Of a stretch of DNA of 64,000 bases, positions 7,055 through 16,499 are shown piece after piece. The position numbers and the translations under genes were made by a program. Positions within the stretch are counted from its first letter, which is position 1, and each line of letters opens with the position of its first letter. The notes under the pieces are model-generated. The model did no database searches. It worked only from the letters and a program-made list of their open reading frames with translations, and had not been told where the DNA came from. The DNA is from Cutibacterium equinum (GTDB lineage Bacteria > Actinomycetota > Actinomycetes > Propionibacteriales > Propionibacteriaceae): NCBI RefSeq assembly GCF_028021195.1, contig NZ_CP115668.1, forward strand, positions 558,001 through 622,000. Direction: 5' to 3'.

Positions 7055-9907
7055 TCAGACTCCGGTGTGCGGCAGGCCATGGCCGGTGCTGCTGGTTCCA
7101 CCGTTGCTGGCAGAAGGAACGGCAGCGGTCGGAGTAGAGCCGACAGGTTGGGGAGTCGGGGTAGAGCCGACAGGTTGGGGAGTCGGGGTAGGTGCTGGCG
7201 TCTGGGAAGGTGCCGGGGACGGCTCAGCAGCGCAGGAGTCGATGCCCTTGGCCGGGTCGAACCTCTCGTCGTCACCGTCGGGGGCCCACACTGGGAATCC
7301 CTCAGAATCCTTGGTGTAGGTACCCACCTCGTCGAGGTCGACGTCTCCGGGTTCGACCTCTTCACCCTCGTCGTCGTCATCATCGTCGTCATAGACGGGA
7401 GGACCAGACTGGATGACGGAGTGCTTGGGCTCAGGCATCGTAGAATCGGCGCCCTTGACAGCCTTCCAAATGGCCTTGTTGAAGACCTGCTCGTCGATGG
7501 TGTCCTCCTTCTCGGTGCTCTGCTCACCGGACTCACTGGCCAGCGGGGCGTCGGGGCCATTGACCTTGGTCATGTCGTAGGTAGGGCGAACGGCCTGGTA
7601 CGGCGTGAAGTCGGGCTTGTCGGTGAAGGCAGCCGACATCGGGGTGGAGAAGGCGTCGAACTGGGTCAGCGGCCCAATTCCGAGGATTCCCTCCATGGTG
7701 CGCAGCATGGAGACCGTCGAATAGAAGGTGGAATCGACTCCGCCGGTACGGGTGTAGGGGCTGATGACCTCACCGATGGTGCGATGGGCGTCGACGTGGT
7801 CGGGGCCGTTCTGGGCGTCATCCTCGGTGAGGAAGATCGCGGTGTCCTTCCAGATGGGGGAGTTGGAGACGGCCTCGACGAGCTGCCCGACGGCCTGGTC
7901 GTTGTCGGCGACATAAGCCTGCGGGGTCGGGGCGCCAACCTTGGTGGCTTGGGTGTGGTCATTGCCCAGTCGGACGAACTGGACCGTCGGAACCCTCCCG
8001 TTCTTCACCTGTTCGTTGAAGTCAGACTTCCACTCGTCGACTCGGGACTGTGGGCCACAGTTCTTGGCCATCGGTTTGAAGGAATTGGCCGAGTCAGGGC
8101 AGGCGAGGGACCAGCCGATGTAGTCGTGGTCGGTGTTCGGGTCGAGCACTTCCTTGTCGGCCGCGTGAGCCTTTCCGTCCTTGTCGCGCTGGGTGAAGAA
8201 CCCGTAGTTACGGAAGCTGATGTTGTTGCTCGACAGGTGCTCCCAGAAGTAGGCGTCATGCTCCTTGGCGCGGGCCTCTGGGTCGTTGTGTTCGCTGGGG
8301 TATGGTGCGCCGCGCCCGGAGTAGTTCGACGGCCACATCTCCTCCGACCACGGGTTCGAGTTGGCCTGGGAGACCCAGTTCCAGCCGTTGGCCGAGACTT
8401 CGGCGTCAGCATAAAAGTTGTCGAAGGTGACGAACTGGCGTGCCAAGGCTCGGGTGTTCGGGGCTGATTCCTCGCCGAAGAGATTGAGGGAAGGGTCGGC
8501 ATTGCCGCGGCCGTTGGAGCCCAGTTCCTGGTCGAAGGTGCGATTCTCGCGAACGACGTAGATGACGTGTTTGATCTTGCTCGACTTGGTGCCGATCTGG
8601 TTGGGAACGACGCTGCTACGAGCCGGGTCGTGGGCGGTGTTGTTCTTCTCGACGGTGGCCGTCAGCTTGGCCAGGGCGGCGGCATCGGGCTCATCGACGG
8701 TCGACAGAAGGCCCTTGATCATGGACCCGGAGTACTGGTCCTCCGAGGGACCGTTGGGGTCGGTCGGGTTCGGGCGGCCCGGGCCGTTGTTGGGTCCAGC
8801 GCCCAGCCCTTTGGCTGAGATGATGCTCAGTTTGCCGTCATGGTTGACGACCTGGGTCGGGTACCAGCCGGTCGGGATGTCTCCTGCGACCTTGCGGGTC
8901 GCTGTGTTGATGACAGCGACCTCATTGTGACCGGAGTTGGTGACGTAGAGGCGCTTGCCATCCTTGGAGAGGGTCAGGCCGGTGGGGTTGGCGCCGACGA
9001 GCTGGGAGCCGTCTCGGTTGAGGGGGATGGTGGCCGTCTGACGATGGGAGGCCACATCGACGATCGAGATGGTGTCGGCGTCACCGTTGGCGACGTAGAG
9101 GGTCTTGCCGTCAGGTGTCAGCACCGACTTGTTGGGGTGGAAGCCCACGTCGATCTTATGGGTCGCCAAGGGCTGTGACTTGGTGATGTCTACCTCAGCG
9201 ACGTCCGACCCTCCCTGGGAGGAGACGAATGCTTTGGTGGAGTCCTTGGAGAGCGTCACCCAGACCGGACGGTGGCCGATATGGGTGGTCTGCACCTTGT
9301 TGGTTGCGAGGTCAATGACCGAGACTGCGTCGGCAAGCTGGTCTGCCACGACGAGCCGCTTGCTGTCCTTCGTGACGGCCAGGCCAGCCGGGTACAGGTT
9401 GACTTTCTTGCGTTTGGGGCTGATTACCGGCATCTGGATGGCCGTCGTCTCCACGAGCTTGCCACAGTCGAAGTGGTACGTGCGGATCTTGTGGTTGCCG
9501 GCGGCGCTGGCGAACAGATGCTTGCCGTCAGGGCTGAAGGCCAGACCCATGTACAGGCTCTCCGGAGACTTGTATGGGATAGTCTGAATGACCTTGCCGG
9601 AGGCTGTTTCGATGACCTGCAGGGACTGAGTTCCCTGGCCGTTGTTGCTGACAACGAGGTACTTGCCATCAGGGGAGAGGACCTCGTTGAGAGGGAGGTC
9701 GCCGAGGGTGGTGAGCCGACCGGCCGGGGTGAGGGGCTGGCCGACTGTGGTGCGGCCGGTGGATTCCGATGTGGGTCCGGCCTTCTCATCGCTGGGGGCG
9801 GCATGGGCTGGAGTGAAGGTGACGGTGGTTGCTAGTGCGGTGAAAATAACGTACGCCGAGGCGAGGCCACGACGCAGTCGTCTGGATGCGTGTCTGTCAT
9901 CGCTCAT
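7055..9907 (-). CDS. secreted YncE-like beta-propeller / alkaline phosphatase-superfamily phosphoesterase
   Basis: A 950-residue exported protein. A signal peptide (residues about 15-37, ending AHAAPS) precedes YVTN/YncE-type beta-propeller repeats (residues about 60-370, with recurring SPDGKYL, SKDGKRLYVTN and TPDGKTLYVAN). A phosphoesterase domain of the phospholipase C/alkaline phosphatase superfamily spans about 440-790 (HVIYVVRENRTFDQ with the metal-binding Glu/Asn, FLTEDDAQNGPDHVDAHR near the end). The last 150 residues are low-complexity: an Asp/Glu run, then a Pro-Thr-rich linker. The protein stops at GLPHTGV, an LPxTG-like motif with no hydrophobic segment or basic tail. The substrate is unknown; release of phosphate or a phosphodiester at the surface is likely. 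Confidence 0.88.
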   Translation of the reverse strand: MSDDRHASRRLRRGLASAYVIFTALATTVTFTPAHAAPSDEKAGPTSESTGRTTVGQPLTPAGRLTTLGDLPLNEVLSPDGKYLVVSNNGQGTQSLQVIETASGKVIQTIPYKSPESLYMGLAFSPDGKHLFASAAGNHKIRTYHFDCGKLVETTAIQMPVISPKRKKVNLYPAGLAVTKDSKRLVVADQLADAVSVIDLATNKVQTTHIGHRPVWVTLSKDSTKAFVSSQGGSDVAEVDITKSQPLATHKIDVGFHPNKSVLTPDGKTLYVANGDADTISIVDVASHRQTATIPLNRDGSQLVGANPTGLTLSKDGKRLYVTNSGHNEVAVINTATRKVAGDIPTGWYPTQVVNHDGKLSIISAKGLGAGPNNGPGRPNPTDPNGPSEDQYSGSMIKGLLSTVDEPDAAALAKLTATVEKNNTAHDPARSSVVPNQIGTKSSKIKHVIYVVRENRTFDQELGSNGRGNADPSLNLFGEESAPNTRALARQFVTFDNFYADAEVSANGWNWVSQANSNPWSEEMWPSNYSGRGAPYPSEHNDPEARAKEHDAYFWEHLSSNNISFRNYGFFTQRDKDGKAHAADKEVLDPNTDHDYIGWSLACPDSANSFKPMAKNCGPQSRVDEWKSDFNEQVKNGRVPTVQFVRLGNDHTQATKVGAPTPQAYVADNDQAVGQLVEAVSNSPIWKDTAIFLTEDDAQNGPDHVDAHRTIGEVISPYTRTGGVDSTFYSTVSMLRTMEGILGIGPLTQFDAFSTPMSAAFTDKPDFTPYQAVRPTYDMTKVNGPDAPLASESGEQSTEKEDTIDEQVFNKAIWKAVKGADSTMPEPKHSVIQSGPPVYDDDDDDDEGEEVEPGDVDLDEVGTYTKDSEGFPVWAPDGDDERFDPAKGIDSCAAEPSPAPSQTPAPTPTPQPVGSTPTPQPVGSTPTAAVPSASNGGTSSTGHGLPHTGV
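7134..7187 (-). repeat. two perfect 27-bp tandem copies in the Pro-Thr linker
   Basis: Positions 7134-7160 and 7161-7187 are identical 27-bp units, encoding two copies of GSTPTPQPV just before the C-terminal LPHTG of the phosphoesterase. A third copy is only partial. In-frame units of this kind can change copy number without breaking the gene. Confidence 0.85.
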
Positions 9908-10055
9908 GGTTCAAAACTTAGGAAATCGAAGTAGCGGATGACATCCACGAACGTGCACCTCCGGGGAACTTTGGGTGAACGTGTTGACGCCGAGTCCTCC
10001 GTGAGCGAACTCGCGGCAATTCGCCCGATGACGGCCTACCCGTAGACTCGGGGGC

Positions 10056-11027
10056 ATGGCTGTTTCGGGGGCTGACATTGACAAGAAGCTGTATCTCGCT
10101 GCGCCGCGCGGTTACTGCGCAGGCGTCGATCGCGCGGTTGTGACTGTCGAGAAGGCGCTGGATGCTTACGGCGCCCCGGTGTACGTGCGCAAGCAGATCG
10201 TTCACAACCGTCATGTCGTGGAGACCCTGGAAGAACGAGGCGCTGTCTTCGTTGACGAGCTCGACGAGGTGCCCGACGACGCCCTGGTCGTCTTTTCGGC
10301 CCACGGCGTGTCTCCTCAGGTCAAGAGCGAGGCGAAAGATCGTGGTCTGCGGACCATTGACGCCACCTGTCCGCTGGTGACGAAGGTCCATCACGAGGCC
10401 AAGAGGTTCGCCGGCGACGACACCCAGATCTTGCTCATCGGCCATGCTGGCCACGAGGAGGTCGAGGGGACGACAGGTGAGGCTCCCGAGAACATCACCT
10501 TGGTGCAGACCCCTGGGGATGTCGACGAGCTGCAGTTGGACCCCGACCGTCCAGTGGCATGGCTGTCCCAGACGACGCTGAGCGTCGACGAGACGGTGGA
10601 AACCGTCGACCGGATTCGTCAGTTGCACCCTCAGCTCATCGACCCGCCATCCGACGACATCTGTTACGCCACCCAGAACCGCCAGCACGCCGTCAAGCAG
10701 ATGGCCCCCAAGTGCGACCTCGTCATCGTCGTGGGCTCGAAGAACTCGTCGAATACCGGCCGTCTGGTCGAGGTGGCCCTCGAATCGGGGGCCAAAGCCT
10801 CCTACCGGGTCGACAATGCCGGCGAGATTGAGCAGTCCTGGCTCGACGGGGTCACCAGCATCGGTGTCACCTCGGGGGCGTCTGTGCCCGAAACCCTCGT
10901 CCAGGGTGTGCTCGACCTACTCACCTCGAAGGGCTGGCCGCAGGCCGAGGAGGAGACCCTCATCGAGGAGTCGCTCTCCTTCGCCCTGCCACCGCAGTTG
11001 CGCAAGCGCCGCACGGCGGGCAACTGA
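10056..11027 (+). CDS. ispH: 4-hydroxy-3-methylbut-2-enyl diphosphate reductase
   Basis: A 323-residue IspH/LytB. It converts HMBPP to isopentenyl and dimethylallyl diphosphate, the last step of the MEP pathway, using a [4Fe-4S] cluster. The three cluster cysteines are visible in [13 protein letters not shown] (about residue 21), [11 protein letters not shown] (about 109) and the [11 protein letters not shown] stretch (about 205). The His pair, including VFSAHGVSP, and the [10 protein letters not shown] substrate-binding motif are also present. Start ATG at 10056. It is divergent from the phosphoesterase gene across a 148-bp intergenic region that must hold both promoters. Confidence 0.96.
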   Translation: MAVSGADIDKKLYLAAPRGYCAGVDRAVVTVEKALDAYGAPVYVRKQIVHNRHVVETLEERGAVFVDELDEVPDDALVVFSAHGVSPQVKSEAKDRGLRTIDATCPLVTKVHHEAKRFAGDDTQILLIGHAGHEEVEGTTGEAPENITLVQTPGDVDELQLDPDRPVAWLSQTTLSVDETVETVDRIRQLHPQLIDPPSDDICYATQNRQHAVKQMAPKCDLVIVVGSKNSSNTGRLVEVALESGAKASYRVDNAGEIEQSWLDGVTSIGVTSGASVPETLVQGVLDLLTSKGWPQAEEETLIEESLSFALPPQLRKRRTAGN

Positions 11028-11032
11028 GGTTG

Positions 11033-12244
11033 TCAGGTGGGGGAGACCGTCTGTTCTGTCAGCTCCGGTGCGGTGAGCGGACGTACGGACTCCTCAATGG
11101 GTGCAGGTGAGGGGATGTCCTCGTCGGTGACCCCCAGATCCTCGAACCGCCGGGCTTGGACGAGGACCCGTGTCTCCATGCCACCCAGCAAGGTGTTGTA
11201 GGTGCGCACCGTCGAGGTGAGGGATCGCCCCATCTTGTCGAGGTTCCCGGCCAGGGTTCCGAGCCTCTTGTGCAGGTCGCGTCCCAGTGCCGCGACCTCG
11301 GCCGCAGACCTTGCGACGGCCTCCTGCCGCCACGCCAGGCCGACCGTTCGCAGCATCGGGATGAGGACCGAAGGGCTTGCCAGTACGATTCCTCGTTGGT
11401 TGGCGTATTCGTGCAGATCGGGCATCTCCTGCAGGGCGACTTGGAGGAAGGCATCGGACGGCAGGAAACAGACCACGAATTCCGGGGAGTCCAGGTCCGT
11501 GCGCCAGTACTCCTTGGCCGACAGTTGGTCGATGTGGGTGCGCACGTGGTGGGCGAATCGTGCCATCTGGGCGGCATATTCTTTGGGATCCTCGCACTCG
11601 GCGGCGTCAAGGAAGGCCGCCAGCGGTGTCTTCGCGTCGATGTGGATGCACCGGCCTCCCGCGAGCCTCACCGTCATGTCAGGGCGCTGGGGAGTGCCTT
11701 GCGCGGTCGTCGTCTGCTGGGTCTGAAAATCGCAGTGTTCCACCATTCCTGCCACCTCAGCGGTGCGCTGTAGCTGCATCTCGCCCCAGGTGCCGCGCAC
11801 CTGCGGTTTACGCAAAGCGGTGACGAGGCTGGCGGTCTCCTTGCGCAGGTTCTCCCCGGCGTTACTCACCCCGGCGACCTGCTCGCGCAGGCTTGCCGTC
11901 ATGGCCGTGCGTTCCTGTTCCACCTCGGCCAGACGCCGGTCCAACCGTTCCAGAGCGAGGGACACAGGGGCGAGCAGACGCTGGGCGTCATTCATCGTCC
12001 GTTGAGCTGCCCGGGTAGCCCGTTCGTCCTGGTCAGCCATGGATTGAGCCGCGAGCGCCTGGAACTGGGTGGCCAGGGCATCGCGGTCGGCGGCGACCTT
12101 CTCAGCGGCTTCCAGACGCTGCGCGGCCACACTCGCCGTTGACGTGGCCTCGGCCACGCGCTGGGAGGCGCGCACCTGTGCGATGAGCCATCCCAGGGCC
12201 AGACCGATGACCAGTCCGATGAGCCCGACAATGATGTTTGTCAT
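11033..12244 (-). CDS. rmuC: DNA recombination protein RmuC
   Basis: A 403-residue RmuC-family protein. It starts with a transmembrane anchor (IIVGLIGLVIGLALGWLIA, residues 3-21), then a long coiled coil (about 25-150). The RmuC core follows, with VRGTWGEMQLQRTAEVAGM, TVRLAGGRCIHIDAKTPL and EYWRTDLDSPEFVVCFLPS. The core has a restriction-endonuclease-like fold, and the protein limits inversions at short inverted repeats. The reading frame stays open upstream to 13729, but that extension is the antisense shadow of the aminopeptidase gene. The ATG at 12244 gives the natural anchor start. It converges on ispH, with a 5-bp gap between stop codons. Confidence 0.92.
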   Translation of the reverse strand: MTNIIVGLIGLVIGLALGWLIAQVRASQRVAEATSTASVAAQRLEAAEKVAADRDALATQFQALAAQSMADQDERATRAAQRTMNDAQRLLAPVSLALERLDRRLAEVEQERTAMTASLREQVAGVSNAGENLRKETASLVTALRKPQVRGTWGEMQLQRTAEVAGMVEHCDFQTQQTTTAQGTPQRPDMTVRLAGGRCIHIDAKTPLAAFLDAAECEDPKEYAAQMARFAHHVRTHIDQLSAKEYWRTDLDSPEFVVCFLPSDAFLQVALQEMPDLHEYANQRGIVLASPSVLIPMLRTVGLAWRQEAVARSAAEVAALGRDLHKRLGTLAGNLDKMGRSLTSTVRTYNTLLGGMETRVLVQARRFEDLGVTDEDIPSPAPIEESVRPLTAPELTEQTVSPT

Positions 12245-12331
12245 GGCACGAGAGTCCCAGCAGCCTCCGACATGTTCGACGACGACCGTGTTCCATCGCA
12301 CAGAACAGTCGGTAATGGTTGAATGGTCGCC

Positions 12332-13603
12332 ATGGCTGACACCGTGACTTCGGACCACATCCGCGACATCATTTCCTTCGTGGAGGCGTCTCCCACGTCG
12401 TATCACGCCGCTGCCGAGCTGGCCCGACGCCTTGACGAGGCCGGGTTCCAGCAGCTCGACGAGACCACGCCTTGGTCGTCGGTTGAGGGACGTTGCTACG
12501 TGGTCCGCGACGGCGCGGTCATCGCGTGGATCACCCCTGAGGCGATCACCGACAAGGTTGGCGTCAGGATCGTCGGATCCCACACCGACTCCCCGTCCTT
12601 CAAGCTTAAGCCGAATGCCACCGTCACCAATCAGGGCTGGCAGCAGGTCGGCATGGAGGTCTACGGCGGGGGACTGCTCAACTCCTGGCTCGACCGCGAT
12701 CTGGGCCTGTCCGGCCGTCTCGTCACCAAGGACGGCCAGGTCCATCTCGTGGCCACCGGGCCGATCCTGCGCATCAGCCAGCTCGCCCCGCACCTGGACC
12801 GCACCGACAACGACGACCTCAAGCTGGATCGTCAACGTCACCTCATGCCGATCCTGTCTGTGGGTCGTCCCGACCTCGACGTCGAGGACTTGCTGTGTGA
12901 AGAGGCCGGGATCAAGCGTGAGGACCTCGCCTTCCACGACATTTACGCCCACCTGACCCAGTCCCCGGCCGTCATTGGTCCTTACGGGGAGTTCCTGGCG
13001 AGCCAGCGGATGGACAACTTGTCGTCGGTGCATTCCTCGGTGGCGGCATTCGTCGACGTCAAGCCCACTGACGATGTGGCGATCATGGCCTGTTTTGACC
13101 ATGAGGAGGTCGGCTCCTCGACCCGATCCGGGGCCTGTGGGCCCTTCCTTGAGGACGTCCTGGTGCGCATCGCCGAGGGTCTTGGCATGACCGGTGCGGC
13201 TTACCGGGCGATGATCGCGAGGTCGTCGTGCGTGTCCTCGGATGCCGGCCACGGCGTGCATCCCAATTACGTCGAGAAGTTCGATCCGGCCAACCATCCG
13301 CTGCTCAACGAGGGGCCGCTGCTCAAGATCAATGCCAATCAGCGGTATGCCACTGATGGTGTGGGCGGGGCGTTGTGGAAGCGTGCCTGCGCGACGGCCG
13401 GTGTTCCGACCCAAGAGTTCGTGTCGAACAATTCGGTGCCGTGCGGCTCGACGATTGGCCCGCTGACGGCGACGAGGCTTGGCATGCTGACCGTCGACGT
13501 CGGTGTTCCGTTGATGTCGATGCACTCCACCCGTGAGCTCGCCGGCGTCAGGGACTTGGAGTTCATCACCGCTGCCCTGGCTGCGTACTGGCAGGGAGCC
13601 TGA
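12332..13603 (+). CDS. M18 family aminopeptidase (aspartyl-aminopeptidase type)
   Basis: A 423-residue zinc metalloaminopeptidase of family M18. The metal-binding motifs are intact: GSHTDSP (about residue 86), the central RMDNLSSVHS Asp, DHEEVGSSTRSGA with the catalytic Glu pair (about 255), and MHSTRELAG with the C-terminal His. It removes N-terminal, mainly acidic, residues from peptides in the cytoplasm as a large oligomer. An in-frame ATG three codons earlier (12323) is an equally possible start. The gene diverges from rmuC, with 87 bp between starts. Confidence 0.93.
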   Translation: MADTVTSDHIRDIISFVEASPTSYHAAAELARRLDEAGFQQLDETTPWSSVEGRCYVVRDGAVIAWITPEAITDKVGVRIVGSHTDSPSFKLKPNATVTNQGWQQVGMEVYGGGLLNSWLDRDLGLSGRLVTKDGQVHLVATGPILRISQLAPHLDRTDNDDLKLDRQRHLMPILSVGRPDLDVEDLLCEEAGIKREDLAFHDIYAHLTQSPAVIGPYGEFLASQRMDNLSSVHSSVAAFVDVKPTDDVAIMACFDHEEVGSSTRSGACGPFLEDVLVRIAEGLGMTGAAYRAMIARSSCVSSDAGHGVHPNYVEKFDPANHPLLNEGPLLKINANQRYATDGVGGALWKRACATAGVPTQEFVSNNSVPCGSTIGPLTATRLGMLTVDVGVPLMSMHSTRELAGVRDLEFITAALAAYWQGA

Positions 13604-13658
13604 GATCAGACGGTGTCGCCGTCGCCCGTGTCGGAGGCGGCGACTACGATGACTCGAC

Positions 13659-14732
13659 GTGGCACTTACCATTGGAATCGTCGGTCTTCCCAACGCCGGC
13701 AAGTCGACCCTGTTCAACGCGCTGACCAAGAATGACGTCCTGGCGGCGAATTATCCCTTCGCGACCATTGAGCCCAATGTCGGCGTGGTCGGGGTTCCGG
13801 ACAAGCGCCTGGACGTGTTGACGGAGATGTTCCATTCCGCCAAGACCATCCCGGCGACGGTGTCCTTCGTCGACATTGCTGGGATCGTCAAGGGTGCCAG
13901 TAAGGGCGAGGGGATGGGCAACGAGTTCCTCTCCAACATTCGCGAGGCTGATGCCATCTGCCAGGTGACCAGGTGTTTCGCTGACGACGACGTCACCCAC
14001 GTCAATGGGCACGTGGATCCCTCCGACGACATCGAAACCATCACCACCGAGCTGGTGCTGGCCGACCTGCAGACCATGGAGAAGCAGCTTCCGAAACTGC
14101 AGAAGGAAGCCGCTATCAAGAAGGAGTCGCGTCCCAAGGTCGAGGCTTGGGAGCAGGCCAAGAAGGTGCTCGAGGAGGGCAAGACGATCTTCTCGGCCGG
14201 GCTTGACCCCGAGCCGCTGCACGACCTGTTTCTGCTGACGACCAAGCCCTTCATTTACGTCTTCAATTGCGATCAGGACCAGCTGGCTGACGACGAGTTC
14301 AAGGCGCGCATGTCGCAGCTCGTGGCGCCGGCAGAAGCGATCTTCCTCGACGCTGAGTTCGAGGCCGAGCTGGCCGAGATGGAGTCCGAGGACGCTGCTG
14401 AATTCCTCGCCGACGCCGGTATCGAGGAGCCCGGTCTGGACAAGCTCGCCCGTGTCGGTTTCGACACCCTTGGTTTGCAGACCTTCCTGACTGCCGGCGA
14501 CAAGGAGTCCCGCGCCTGGACGATCCACAAGGGCGATGCCGCTCCCGAGGCTGCCGGCGTCATCCACACTGACTTCCAGAAGGGGTTCATCAAGGCCCAA
14601 GTGGTGTCCTTTGACGACCTTGTCGAGTACGGCGGCGAGAAGGAGGCCCAGGCGGCTGGAAAGCTGCGTCTCGAGGGCAAGGACTACGTCATGCAGGATG
14701 GTGACGTGGTGGAGTTCCGATTTAATGTTTGA
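13659..14732 (+). CDS. ychF: redox-regulated ATPase YchF (OBG family)
   Basis: A 357-residue YchF: G1 motif [12 protein letters not shown] (residues 8-19), G2/G3 region [11 protein letters not shown] and [19 protein letters not shown], a coiled-coil insertion (about 125-175), and the C-terminal TGS domain ending VVEFRFNV. It prefers ATP over GTP and associates with ribosomes during stress. The GTG start at 13659 fits the conserved N-terminus. The important feature here is the last 25 bases: near-copies recur at 29.10, 33.56 and 37.91 kb, marking the gene's 3' end as an apparent integration site. The gene itself remains full length. Confidence 0.96.
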   Translation: MALTIGIVGLPNAGKSTLFNALTKNDVLAANYPFATIEPNVGVVGVPDKRLDVLTEMFHSAKTIPATVSFVDIAGIVKGASKGEGMGNEFLSNIREADAICQVTRCFADDDVTHVNGHVDPSDDIETITTELVLADLQTMEKQLPKLQKEAAIKKESRPKVEAWEQAKKVLEEGKTIFSAGLDPEPLHDLFLLTTKPFIYVFNCDQDQLADDEFKARMSQLVAPAEAIFLDAEFEAELAEMESEDAAEFLADAGIEEPGLDKLARVGFDTLGLQTFLTAGDKESRAWTIHKGDAAPEAAGVIHTDFQKGFIKAQVVSFDDLVEYGGEKEAQAAGKLRLEGKDYVMQDGDVVEFRFNV

Positions 14733-14737
14733 TAGCG
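14708..14737 (+). repeat. ychF 3'-end repeat, copy A (putative att site, left boundary of the islands)
   Basis: GGTGGAGTTCCGATTTAATG followed by TTTGATAGCG, the natural end of ychF (VEFRFNV stop). Copy B at 29100 keeps the first 20 bases with two changes and the trailing GATAGCG. Copies C and D keep the 14-17 base core. Everything to 37.9 kb downstream looks accessory. Confidence 0.75.
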
Positions 14738-14882
14738 GGGCCTTAGCCGGCCCACTGCTAAGAATCATTTTGGACTCTTAAAGGCCTTTTCTGGTCGTCC
14801 GTCGTGTCGCATGGGGTAAGAGACATTGCTTACGTGTGAGCGCGAAGCCAAAGGGTCACGTAGTCGGCGCAGGGATGGCCGC

Positions 14883-15044
14883 TCGTTGATTCCGGCACAC
14901 CTCGCAGACACTCACCGACATTGACCCGACGTCACTCGCCGACTTCGGGCATCTAGTCGAAACGTTCGTCGTTGGGAAGTTACACAAGCAGGCCTCTTGT
15001 TTGGAGGAGCCGGTCGCGTTCGGAGACTGGCGCACGAGTGGTTT
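14883..15044 (+). pseudogene. fragment of an AAA/DUF4143 ATPase gene
   Basis: This stretch translates to IDPTSLADFGHLVETFVVG, KLHKQAS and EPVAFGDWRTS. It closely matches residues about 303-345 of the intact ATPase encoded at 27791-29065 (IDPTSLTDFGHLLETFVVG, WRTSDG). The part before it (VDSG, 14884-14899) also matches, after a deletion. Both ends are lost, so it is a remnant only. It lies 150 bp inside repeat A, whereas the intact paralogue lies 35 bp before repeat B. Confidence 0.85.
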
Positions 15045-15088
15045 GTACGAATGGATTGGATGTCGGAGCTTGGAACAATAATTGTCCC

Positions 15089-16330
15089 ATGCATATTGGG
15101 ATGTTACTTGCCCTCCTGGTTGTCTGTGTAGTCGTCAGGATCGCGATGATGAAGTTGAAAGCTGCGTTCGCTCGTGATCACCTTCGAGGTCTCGCGGCCA
15201 CGAAAGAGGTCAGCTTTATGACTGCAGCACTCGCCGTAGCGGCCATGGTTATCGTTCCGAGGTCTGTGTCAGTGATCTCCTTCGTAGCGGTCATCGCGAT
15301 GATCACGTGGTATGTGACGCGCAGATTGCTCCAAGGAGCCGAGCGCGAGGGCTCCACAACAGTGCGCGAGCAAGTGCGATATTGCTGTGATAAGACATGG
15401 CAAGAGACAAAGTCCAAGGCCAAACGATTCTTCACGCTTGCCGCGCCTGGCGGGTGGCGAGAAGTTCGTATCACTGCCGACAGCTTCGACAATGCTGTCT
15501 CTATGTCTACAGTGATCTGGATCATAGGGGTGATATACATCGCAATCGTTGTTGTCGTATTGGTTGCGACGTTTGCGAGTTTCGCTGGTGTGAATGATGC
15601 AATCCTATCTGCAGTATTCTCTGCTGCAATCAGCTACAATATGTTGGCGATCAGCTGTCTTCTCACTGTCTCAGCATTCTGTTGCATCGCGTTCCTATCA
15701 TTTCTCCGGCGGATCGCATTCCTGCAGTCGCACTTGGGAGTCGGCTCGTGTCTGCGTTGCATCGCCACATGGATTGGATACGGTGGAGCAGTTGGTGCCG
15801 TTATGGCCTCGCTTGTGCCTCTCGCGGGGCTAGTAGTGACGATCCCCACGCAGCCGGCAAAGAGCGCCGCAATACTTAACGCGATCACGCCTCGTTCGAT
15901 GCTGGATTATCCTGCCGCCGGAGCTGTCGCAGGCTATGCGTTCGGTCTTATCGTCGCGATAGCGTCCCTGTTTCCAGATTCCAAGAACAGTTGGCTTCGA
16001 CGCGTCCTGTGTCCAGGACTGTTCGTCGTGGTTTTTATCGGATTGAGCCATTTCCGGGGTGGCCCCCGTGGGCTCCTGCGACCAGTTATTGACGCCGCCG
16101 CTTTGCAATCCGGGTTCAGCAGTACTTTCTGCACCGGCGCCGCACCGACAGATATTGCTTCGGGAAGTATTGGCGCGAAGGCGTGGGTCATCACGGCAAT
16201 GGACCGATGCGGTGGCGGACTTCTCATCTCGACCTCAGCTATTGGATGGGTCGTTGGCATAGCAGCTTTTTTGGTCGGCGGCAGCCTATTCATTAGCGAT
16301 ATTTGTGGTAGGGCGCGGTCGGAAGAATGA
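15089..16330 (+). CDS. multi-pass membrane protein of unknown function
   Basis: A 413-residue protein with about nine hydrophobic segments (for example residues 4-20, 43-75, 137-165, 175-215, 230-265, 285-310, 320-335 and 375-400) and a polar cytoplasmic or external loop near 85-130. I recognise no family motif. The frame is open 39 codons further upstream, but that part reads through the DUF4143 remnant. The ATG at 15089 begins a natural hydrophobic N-terminus and is preferred, though no strong ribosome-binding site precedes it. Base composition is less GC-rich than the core genes and codon choice is looser, consistent with acquired DNA. It stands alone between a gene remnant and a dead IS element. 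Confidence 0.65.
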   Translation: MHIGMLLALLVVCVVVRIAMMKLKAAFARDHLRGLAATKEVSFMTAALAVAAMVIVPRSVSVISFVAVIAMITWYVTRRLLQGAEREGSTTVREQVRYCCDKTWQETKSKAKRFFTLAAPGGWREVRITADSFDNAVSMSTVIWIIGVIYIAIVVVVLVATFASFAGVNDAILSAVFSAAISYNMLAISCLLTVSAFCCIAFLSFLRRIAFLQSHLGVGSCLRCIATWIGYGGAVGAVMASLVPLAGLVVTIPTQPAKSAAILNAITPRSMLDYPAAGAVAGYAFGLIVAIASLFPDSKNSWLRRVLCPGLFVVVFIGLSHFRGGPRGLLRPVIDAAALQSGFSSTFCTGAAPTDIASGSIGAKAWVITAMDRCGGGLLISTSAIGWVVGIAAFLVGGSLFISDICGRARSEE

Positions 16331-16499
16331 CCAAGACGAGATTCTAGTCCGGGGTGCTCCGCCCCATCTCAGTGATAGACCAGTTTGTATTGAAATAAAA
16401 CAAACACCGCTAATGTCGATGTATCCGGCAGAGTTTAGGTTTAAGGCTAGTTTTGATCCGGCGGAAGACTAGCCGACTTCTTCGTAATCGATAAGGTAG

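Noticed and set aside
7067-8467. 466-residue plus-strand ORF opposite the phosphoesterase
   Set aside because: Gly/Val/Arg-rich shadow with no family similarity.
12245-13729. N-terminal extension of the RmuC frame
   Set aside because: The frame stays open only because it is antisense to the aminopeptidase gene; the natural membrane-anchor start is at 12244.
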